From Deinandra increscens subsp. villosa (lineage: Eukaryota; Streptophyta; Magnoliopsida; Asterales; Asteraceae): a stretch of DNA of 64,000 nucleotides. The stretch lies in contig JBCNJP010000003.1 of the NCBI GenBank assembly GCA_039602395.1, positions 21,042,956 through 21,106,955 of the forward strand, given 5' to 3'. The position numbers were made by a program, and so were the translations under genes. The notes beneath the pieces were generated by a model. That model made no database searches, was not told the DNA's origin, and saw nothing but the letters and a program-made list of their open reading frames with translations. This document shows, piece after piece, positions 56,757 through 64,000 of this stretch; position 1 is the first letter of the stretch; each line of letters begins with the position of its first letter.

Positions 56757-58721
56757 TTATTCAAAGTTCATCATCCCAATGGCTGTGATGAGGTAGAAAA
56801 ATCTAGCCTCATCAAAGGCTTTTGTAAACAAATTTGCCAATTGATGATCAGTGTGAACTTTGAATAGTTTGATTAAATGCTTTTCTGCACAATCTCTAAT
56901 AAAATGATACCTTATGTCAATGTGTTTGGTTTTGGAGTGCTTCACTGGATTGTTGATGATTGAGATGGCACTGTTGTTGTCTGCAAGAATGGGAGTTTCC
57001 ATGAATGTGATTCCATAGTCAAGCATTTGATTTTGGATCCAAAGGACTTGGCTACAGCAACCTGAAGCGGCAATATACTCAGCTTCTGCAGTTGAAGTGG
57101 AAACACAAGTTTGCTTCTTGCATTGCCAAGAGACAAGTCTTTCTCCCAGAAATTGACATCCTCCTGATGTTGATTTCTTATCTATATCACATCCTCCATA
57201 ATCACTGTCTGTGAATGCTTTGAAAGAGAAGTCAGAGTTCTTGGGATACCACAAACCCAGTTTTGGTTGCCCCTTCAGGTACTTGAAAATTCTCTTAACA
57301 GCTAGCATATGTGACTCCTTTGGTGAGGACTGATATCTTGCACATAAGCAAACACTGAACATGATGTCAGGTCTGCTAGCAGTGAGATACATCAGGGAGC
57401 CTATCATGGCTCTGTACAAGTGCACATCCACTGGCTTGCCACTTAAGTCATTGGTTAACTTGTGGGAAGTAGAGATGGGAGTTTTGGCACTTGAACAGGT
57501 TAGCATGTCAAATCTCTTTAGCATGTCTTGGATGTACTTTGATTGGTTCAGAAAGATACCATCTGCAGTTTGCTTCACTTGCAGCCCTAAGAAGAAGGTT
57601 AATTCTCCCATGGAGCTCATTTTAAATTTCGACTGCATCAAAGTTTCAAATTCCTTGCACAAGACAATATTAGAGGAACCAAAAATAATATCATCAACAT
57701 AAATTTGTACCATCAACATATCATTACCAATAGTTTTAACAAAAAGTGTTTTGTCAATAGCCCCTCTCCTGTAGCCATTCTCTAGAAGGTAGTTAGAAAG
57801 GGTTTCATACCAGGTTCTAGGTGCTTGTTTGAGACCATACAAAGCTTTGATCAGCTTGCACACCTTGTTAGGATGGTGAGGGTCTTCAAAACCAGGAGGT
57901 TGTTTGACATATACTTCTTGTTCCAGGAGGCCATACAGGAAAGCACTTTTGACATCCATTTGAAATACTTGAAAGTCTTTGAATGCAGCATAGGCCAAGA
58001 AGATTCTGATTGCTTCTAACCTGGCTACTGGTGCAAAGACTTCATCATAATCAATGCCTTCTTCCTGTACATAGCCTTGCACAACCAATGTTGCTTTGTT
58101 CTTTATGACAATTCCCCTATTATCTTTCTTGTTTCTGAAAACCCACTTTGTTCCAATTGGTTCTGCTCCATTAGGCAGATCTACCAATTCCCAAACCTTT
58201 TGCTTGTTGATCTGAAATAGTTCTTCCTGCATTGCCTCTACCCAGCTGTTGTCTTCCAAGGCATCTGCTACCTTCTTGGGTACTTCTTGAGACAAAAATG
58301 CAGCATGCAAACAAATGTTTGCATTTGCAGATCTGCTCCTTGTCAACACAGGAGCTGAAGCTTCTCCAATAATATTTCCTGCTGGATGATCTCTGTTGAT
58401 TCTTCTATCGAGAAACATAGGAAATTCATGGCTTTTTCCATTTGAGGGTATGTTGAGCTGAGGAAGTCTGTGATCAAACTCAACAGTTTTAAATTGTGAC
58501 ACAGGATCTGAGACTCCAACTGATTCATGAGAATTGATGTCTGAGTTGTAGGTCAGATGCTCTAAACTAAGCTCATTTGATATGCCATCATTTGAATTTT
58601 CAGCTTCATTTGACCCTGATTCAGTATTCTCTTCAGTTTCTGAAATTGGGTTTTCCGGTTGAACTTGAACCAGGAGAAACTGGTTCAGCTTGAACTTCGA
58701 CCGGAACAATTTCTTCTTCAA
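56757..58721 (-). CDS. pol: Reverse transcriptase and RNase H of element E
   Basis: 654-codon frame. Copia reverse transcriptase spans about residues 170-410 with QMDVKSAF (D256) and YVDD at 341-344. RNase H spans about 500-620 with D505 (FTDSDYGG), E546 (TAEAEY) and D581 (ILADNNSA). All catalytic acids are present and I see no internal stop. The ORF start is not a true initiator: the sequence is a continuation of the PR-IN frame, from which it is separated by a frameshift near 58660-58690, inside a cluster of the element motif. It would act in cytoplasmic particles to copy genomic RNA. It is the only reverse transcriptase in the window and could in principle serve C, D, F or G. Confidence 0.93.
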   Translation of the reverse strand: MKKKLFRSKFKLNQFLLVQVQPENPISETEENTESGSNEAENSNDGISNELSLEHLTYNSDINSHESVGVSDPVSQFKTVEFDHRLPQLNIPSNGKSHEFPMFLDRRINRDHPAGNIIGEASAPVLTRSRSANANICLHAAFLSQEVPKKVADALEDNSWVEAMQEELFQINKQKVWELVDLPNGAEPIGTKWVFRNKKDNRGIVIKNKATLVVQGYVQEEGIDYDEVFAPVARLEAIRIFLAYAAFKDFQVFQMDVKSAFLYGLLEQEVYVKQPPGFEDPHHPNKVCKLIKALYGLKQAPRTWYETLSNYLLENGYRRGAIDKTLFVKTIGNDMLMVQIYVDDIIFGSSNIVLCKEFETLMQSKFKMSSMGELTFFLGLQVKQTADGIFLNQSKYIQDMLKRFDMLTCSSAKTPISTSHKLTNDLSGKPVDVHLYRAMIGSLMYLTASRPDIMFSVCLCARYQSSPKESHMLAVKRIFKYLKGQPKLGLWYPKNSDFSFKAFTDSDYGGCDIDKKSTSGGCQFLGERLVSWQCKKQTCVSTSTAEAEYIAASGCCSQVLWIQNQMLDYGITFMETPILADNNSAISIINNPVKHSKTKHIDIRYHFIRDCAEKHLIKLFKVHTDHQLANLFTKAFDEARFFYLITAIGMMNFE

Positions 58722-58824
58722 TTTGAATTATTTCAGTCAGTCTCTTGTCATTTCTTGGGAAGATAGGTTGAGAACTCATGGAAGAGAAAAAGATTGGCTT
58801 CTCATTTGCAGTTTGATTACTCTT

Positions 58825-60267
58825 CTAATGCTCATCAGCAGACCTATGAGAGTTTTGTTCCTGCACTAAAGAGCTTACAGGCTTATCAACAGTTATGTTG
58901 AAAGCAGTAGTTAGTGCATCAATATCAAATAACCAACTAGGCTGAGACTTAAAATTGTTGAGAGATTTTTCATTGAAGGATACATTTATGGTTTCCTCAA
59001 CAATCTTAGTTCTCTTGTTGTATACTCTGTATGCTTTTGACACACTCGAGTATCCAACAAAATAACCTTCATCTGCCTTTTCAGCAAATTTAGGCAAGGA
59101 TTCATTGGTTATTAAGATAGTGACAGGACAACCAAATGGCTTAAAGAAGTAGATATTTGGCTTTCTTTTTCTCCAAAGCTCATAAGGTGTTTTATTCTTT
59201 CCCTTGACAATTAAGATCCTGTTTTGGACATAACAAGCAGTATTTACTGCTTCTGCCCAAAATACCACAGGGAGCTTGGAGTCTGCTAACATGGATCTAG
59301 CAGCTTCAATCAATGTCCTGTTTCTCCTTTCAGCAACACCGTTTTGCTGTGGAGTTCTAGGAGCACTGAATTGTCTCACAATTCCCTTATCCTCACAAAA
59401 TGAATTCAGAACATGATTTTTAAATTCTGTGCCATTGTCACATCTGATTGTTTTGACCTTGAGGTTTGATTGATTTTCTAAATTAATTACAAGAGTTTTC
59501 AACAATTCAACAGTTTCATCTTTTGTTTTGAGAAAGAAAACCCAAGTATATCTTGAAAAATCATCAATTATCACAAAACAGTATGATCTTTTTCCTAAAC
59601 TCATTACTCTAGTTGGACCAAACAAGTCCATGTGTAAAAGCTCTAGAGGTTTTGAAATAGAAGACTCAACTTTTGGCTTAAAGGAGGTTCTGTGTTGCTT
59701 GCCCTTGAGACATGGCACACAGTTTTCAGAACATGCGAAATGCTTGTTAGGAAGACCCTTAACCAAGCCAAGATTCACAATTCTGTTCATGTTTTTGTAG
59801 TTCACATGACCTAACCTTCTGTGCCATAGATCAGATTCATCAACTGAGGCTTTGGATACAAAGCAAGCAGTGCCACATGAGGGTGTAGCAACTGACATAT
59901 CCAAAATGTATAATCCATCTCTCCTGGGTGCCTTAAGCATTATAAGTTCATCAGGAATTTTGACACCAGGTTTGAGGACTATGGCCTCTTTCTCATTAAA
60001 CATTAAATTCAAATTCTTGTCACACATTTGTGAGACACTAAGCAGGTTGAAATTTAATGTATCAACAAATTTGACTCTGTCAAATTTTACCAGTCCATTT
60101 GTCACATCACCTTGTGCTGTGATATGGCCTTTTGTGCTTCCAAAGGCAACTGGTCCTCCATTGATTCTTTTTGTGTTTTCCAGAATGTGCTTATTCCCTG
60201 TCATGTGGCAAGTGCATCCACTGTCAACTACCCATAGGCTATTTTGGCCTTTATTTAGCACATGCAC
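58825..60267 (-). CDS. pol: Protease and integrase of element E
   Basis: 480-codon frame. The retropepsin motif DSGC is at residue 15. The zinc-binding HHCC of the pre-integrase domain is H149, H154, C183, C186. The integrase core has D214 (HMDLFGP), D277 (RCDNGTEF) and E313 (NGVAERRN), with the canonical 35-residue spacing. The frame begins at a non-ATG codon just after the gag stop, in the +1 frame relative to gag. An in-frame TAG at 58825-58827 ends it, and the reading frame then continues about 50 codons to a frameshift. The protease cuts the polyprotein; the integrase inserts cDNA. Expression must depend on readthrough, frameshift or splicing, or this copy is defective. Confidence 0.92.
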   Translation of the reverse strand: MHVLNKGQNSLWVVDSGCTCHMTGNKHILENTKRINGGPVAFGSTKGHITAQGDVTNGLVKFDRVKFVDTLNFNLLSVSQMCDKNLNLMFNEKEAIVLKPGVKIPDELIMLKAPRRDGLYILDMSVATPSCGTACFVSKASVDESDLWHRRLGHVNYKNMNRIVNLGLVKGLPNKHFACSENCVPCLKGKQHRTSFKPKVESSISKPLELLHMDLFGPTRVMSLGKRSYCFVIIDDFSRYTWVFFLKTKDETVELLKTLVINLENQSNLKVKTIRCDNGTEFKNHVLNSFCEDKGIVRQFSAPRTPQQNGVAERRNRTLIEAARSMLADSKLPVVFWAEAVNTACYVQNRILIVKGKNKTPYELWRKRKPNIYFFKPFGCPVTILITNESLPKFAEKADEGYFVGYSSVSKAYRVYNKRTKIVEETINVSFNEKSLNNFKSQPSWLFDIDALTTAFNITVDKPVSSLVQEQNSHRSADEH

Positions 60268-60280
60268 ATATCAGAATAGA

Positions 60281-63250
60281 TTAATTTCTATAGGGGACCC
60301 AAGCCTGAGTAGTGGTCTTGGGTCTGCCATAAGCATCATTATACTTGTACTCCTTGAGTACTAAAGTATTTAAGACTGGAGCTTCATTAAGTAGATCATC
60401 ATTGTCAAAACTGAAGTTCTCATGCTGAGCACTTGTTTGACTAGACCTTTCACCTTTGGTGTTCTTTCTTTCAGCAATTTTCCTATCCCTATATTCTTTA
60501 AACTTCCTTTGCCTATTGGTCAATTTCTTAAGTTTTTCATTTTCTTTAATGACCAACTGAGTTCTTTCAGGTGACTTTGAAAATCTTTGAGGAAAGTGTT
60601 TGTTTTGATTTGAACTCTCCCCTTGAAGTGGAACATAGTGATTTCCACTTGAACTTTTAGCAAAAACAGTTTCAGATTGGTTAATTTTGCTGTTTCTTGA
60701 GAAGTTTACTGTAGAGGTAACCTTTCCTCTAGAGGGATTTCTTCTTCCTTGAGCTTCAAATTGCTCAAACCCTTCAGCAAAATGTACTTGAGGTCTCTGC
60801 TTTGGAGCAGTAGCTGATCTGGGTTGAAACTTATTTTCCGGTTGAACATGAGTTCAAGCGGAAAAATATTCCGCTTGAACTTCAGCCGGAAAACGATTTT
60901 GTTTTAAAACAGTAAAACTTCCATTTCTTTCATTACCAATCAAGACTCTGTTAGAATCCGATCCAAAATGCTTCAAAGTGTGGTTTCTCACAGGTGAAAT
61001 TCTTCTTGTGAGCTTCTTTTGAAAATCAGCCTTTGGTTTCAAAACAGGTTTTGGTTTTTGAAATGGTTTGACTTTACTCATTGGGTTGAACTGACAAACA
61101 GCAGCTAGGTGACCTTGTTCACCACAGCACATACATTCAACAACTTTGGTTTCAAACTTTTTAGGAGACTCAAGTTTGGTTACTTGGTTAAATTTTAGTT
61201 GACCAAGCCTTTGAGTTTCACTTCCCTTTGGTTGCTCAGGTTGCTTTCCTCCAACTTTTGAATCCTTAGGTTCATAAACAGTTGGTGGAGGAACAGCAAT
61301 TGATGGTTTTAAAATGTTTGATTGGTCAACTGAAGCAGATGAGCTTGCAACAGTGACTTCAGCTTTCTTAGACTCAGCAGTGTTTTTAGAACTTGACTGT
61401 GATGAAATGTCATCAACTGTGAGACTAACTTTACATTCAGATTTTAAAGCATCAATTGGTTTGATTACAGGTGAGTATTCAATTGGTGGCTCAACACAGT
61501 TATACCCAACACCTGCCTTTCCATACATCCCTCCCATCCATAATTTCTCAGCCTTTTTGTTTGCTGCCTGGAATTTATCACAGGTGAACAAAGCATCTTT
61601 CAGCTTGATCTCAAGAACATCAACCTCAGCCTTAGCATCCTTGGTTTCGTTTCTTGACTTTTCAAGTTTAGAGAGTAGGTCATCAAGCTGAGTTTCAAGC
61701 ACTGAGTTGGTTTGTTTCAACTGTTCATATTCTTTGGTTAAATTTTCAACTTTTGAGATATATGAAGATTCAGTTTTCTTAAAACATTCCTTTAACTCAT
61801 TTAGATTTGAAACTTCATCAATCAAATCAGTGTTGTGATTTCGGTACTTTGACACTTGTTCTATGCAGGCAGGGCTACATAGATTTTCTAGGACTTTCTC
61901 TAGGATAGAGTTTACCTGATCAGAGGTGGAGTCTTGTTTGGCCATCAAAGCATGGTTGACAGGCTCAAACTCAGCAACGAAATCTTCCCATTCAACACAT
62001 GAGGTTTGATTTGCAAAAGCAGCTACCACATTTTGGTGGTTTTGATTTCCGGTTGGTTTTGGTGGGGTGGGTTTGGAACCTGAGTTGTTTCCAGAGTTGT
62101 TGTTATTTGAATTGCTTCCTCCATGATTTTTCCCTTGAACATGACTTTGATTTTGTCCTTCTCTTCTTGGTTGAGGGCATTCCCTTGCAAAGTGACCAAG
62201 TTGGTGACAGTTATAACACTTCACCTTGCTTTTGTCAAGGCCTATGTGAGCACCTTTTGCTCCCTTGTAGGTTCTACCGGTTCTTTTGTAGAACCTTTGA
62301 GCTCTGACAGAAACCATAGCAAGTTGAGTCATAATGTCTATTTCTTCCAAATCATCAGCACCTATGCACTCAAGATCTTCGGGTATGAAGCCTTGGTATG
62401 AGTCAGTTGCTACATGAGCATTGTGAGAGTTTTCAAACATGTTTGAAAAACTTTCTTGACACCTTGGTGTCTCAGGGAAACTGACAATAGGTGACTGATA
62501 TGATGAGTTTGAAGACCTTTGACTGTTAAAATCAGTAGTTACTAGTGCAGATGAAAACAGCCGAGTTGACTCAGAAGATGAGTTTTGTTTAAGATCTAGT
62601 TCCATTTCATAGGCACTAAGTATGCCATGAAGTTCACTAAGTCTCATCTTTTTCAAGTTTTTGCATTCCCTGATGCTTACAGTGTAAACTGTCCACACAG
62701 AAGGCAGGGAACGTAAGAACTTTCTGTTAACATCTACCTGGTCTAGTTTTACATCTACCTTTTGGAGTTCATCAAGCAAAGAAACAAATCTTAAGTACTG
62801 GTTTGTCATTGTTTCACCAGATTTGAAAGTAAAGTTTTCATACCTCTGTTTTAAGACATCTTTCTTGTTTTCTTTAACTTCACTGGTTCCTTCATACATT
62901 TCACTTAAGGCATTCCACAGGTCAAATGCAGTTTTATATCCTTTGAACCCACTTAGAATGGAATTAGGAAGTGCAGCCTGTAGAGTCCAATATGCCTTAT
63001 GGTCAAATTCGAGAGCAGTATAGTCAGATTCAACATATTTATCTAGTGGTTTAGGTATTTTGACTTCTGCATCGTCAGCAGATGAAACCATGGGTGAGTA
63101 GGGTCCTTCAGTGAAAGATTTCCAAATACGACGGTCCAAAATCCTAACAAAACCTTCCATCCTGAGTTTCCAGGTACCAAAGTCATCAGGAGTGAACATT
63201 GGTGGTTTGTTGGAAGAACCATTTGGGCAACTTAAACTGAAATCACTCAT
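60281..63250 (-). CDS. gag: gag of element E with one in-frame TGA
   Basis: The ATG at 63250 opens MSDFSLSCPNG and a UBN2-type capsid domain to about residue 200 (WNALSEMYEGTSEVKE). A CCHC knuckle is at 345-358 (CYNCHQLGHFAREC), a coiled coil at about 470-590, and a second knuckle at 706-719 (CMCCGEQGHLAAVC). TGA at 60854-60856 lies exactly inside a TTCCGCTTGAAC motif copy; the same frame continues about 190 codons to a TAA at 60281 after TTTQAWVPYRN, the same type of ending as in element C. So the TAA is probably the true gag end and the TGA a lesion or a leaky stop. gag would coat the RNA in particles. Confidence 0.88.
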
Positions 63251-63348
63251 TTTGAAAACTTTTAGAAAGATAAAACAGCAAAGCTTGTAAAGTAAGCAAG
63301 TAAAGTATCAACCTTGAAGCACAGAAAGTCTTCAAGGTAAGAGCCAAA

Positions 63349-63360
63349 GCTCTGATACCA
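63349..63360 (-). promoter_or_regulatory. Primer binding site of element E
   Basis: Sense TGGTATCAGAGC, two bases from the 5' LTR. Confidence 0.93.
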
Positions 63361-63362
63361 CT

Positions 63363-64000
63363 TGTAGGATCGTTATAAGTTAGAGTTAAACTTAAACAAA
63401 GCCCTTTACTTGCAAATATAACCCTGCGGAATTAAAGTTATATTTCACTTTACTTTAAGCAATGTTGAGTTCTTGTGTATAATGTAAAAGCTTGATTTGC
63501 AGAATTATAGTAACAACAAAGTATCAAATACTCGGCACTATTTGCATTAACTCAAAGCTACACTATTACAAGTTGTTCAAGAACTGATAACAACAAAGAT
63601 GACAACTGTGTGTAAACTAAGAGCTAGCTATGCTATATATAGTGCTAATGAGATCAATGACAGCCATTGATCTCATGCGATCTAATCTAGACCGTAAACT
63701 AAAAAGTCAAATACAAACTACCAAAAGAATAAACATCGGCAATTGGAATGTCTTGCATGTTTGCAGCACCATACTACTTTAGGAGAGCGGCTTGAATCAG
63801 ATATAGAAGCATACGAGAAGCTTTTGCAGGATTGGACTTGCTGAAAAGACATCTCAGGAAAAGTCCGGTTGAACTCATTATCTGGTGGATAATCGAGTTC
63901 ACCCGGAATATTCGCTAAAGGACAAAACTGCTTCTTTCCGCTTGAATTGCCAGTTCCGCTTGAAGTGAGAATTCCGCTTCAACTTCAACTTCAGCCGGAA
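63363..64000 (-). repeat. 5' LTR of element E, cut by the window end
   Basis: 638 of an expected 691 bp, aligned to 51276-51913 without gaps. The five differences are transitions. TATA and motif positions are conserved. Confidence 0.95.

Larger units (their letters stand above)
51276..64000 (-). mobile_element. Element E: young, nearly complete Sirevirus-type Ty1/copia element
   Basis: The 3' LTR is 51276-51966 and the 5' LTR starts at 63363 and runs past the window end. In sense order: LTR, primer site, gag, PR-IN, RT-RNaseH, spacer, extra ORF, polypurine tract, LTR. Over 638 comparable bases the LTRs differ at 5 sites, all transitions (0.8%), with no indels. All enzymatic motifs are visible, but a few stops and frameshifts separate the ORFs. 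Expected target duplication AATTA should follow about base 64053. Confidence 0.93.

Noticed and set aside
60267..60290. Programmed frameshift between gag and pol of E
   Set aside because: No slippery heptamer or downstream pseudoknot is obvious; a stop plus frame change is seen, but mutation or splicing explains it equally well.

Overview
This window is plant nuclear DNA made almost entirely of nested LTR retrotransposons. I found no convincing host gene, rRNA, tRNA or CRISPR array. The elements have initiator-Met-type primer binding sites, long coiled-coil gag proteins with CCHC knuckles, a third gene 3' of pol, repeated polypurine tracts and palindromic CG-rich motifs in the LTR just upstream of the TATA box. 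Together these point to the Sirevirus (SIRE/Maximus) lineage of Ty1/copia. Their abundance and gag type suggest a dicot, possibly Asteraceae (inference only). One non-Sirevirus family (H) has a Retrotrans_gag domain and an LTR starting TGTAACACCCC, so it is Ty3/gypsy-like. A 500-N scaffold gap lies at 15502-16001.

Layout, left to right. Element A (1-8415, minus) is a decayed Sirevirus with gag, a stub of pol and the extra 3' ORF. Region K (8416-10640) is AT-rich, carries two divergent small genes and is full of ACGCA. A repeat pair (R1/R2) with an LTR-like insertion (L) spans 10746-13965. An H-family LTR piece runs 13966-15501, then the gap. Element B (16002-19922, plus) keeps only the extra 3' ORF and its 3' LTR. 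Element D (21225-27237, minus) is an old gag-only element inserted in unclassified DNA. From 28207 to the window end, a tandem gypsy H array (internal-LTR-internal-LTR) is the receptacle for everything else: C (28774-35822, minus, gag-only, TSD CATTT), G (36159-45867, minus, intact gag only), F1 (36720-39987, plus, three LTRs, no genes, TSD GTGTG, inside G), a solo F LTR (46169-46551), and E (51276 past the window end, minus), a young Sirevirus with gag, PR, IN, RT-RNaseH and the extra ORF.

Four points stand out. (1) Nearly every family carries its own short CG-containing motif, mostly as hairpin-forming inverted repeats. It sits upstream of the TATA box and, depending on the family, in the leader, in the spacer before the extra ORF, or inside coding junctions. 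(2) The extra ORF is present in three very diverged copies (A, B, E) with a conserved core, its own promoter-like spacer and basic NLS-like stretches. A sequence-specific, element-protecting system is a testable hypothesis. (3) The gag-only elements C, D and G carry tandem RNA stem-loop modules with GNRA tetraloops; between D and G the stems show compensatory changes. (4) Target-site duplications reveal a precise 301-bp inversion between two insertions and a three-LTR composite that inserted as one unit.

LTR divergence counted by eye: G 3/542, F1 outer LTRs 2/383, E 5/638 visible, C about 17/519, D about 30/345. G, F1 and E are therefore recent, C intermediate and D old.
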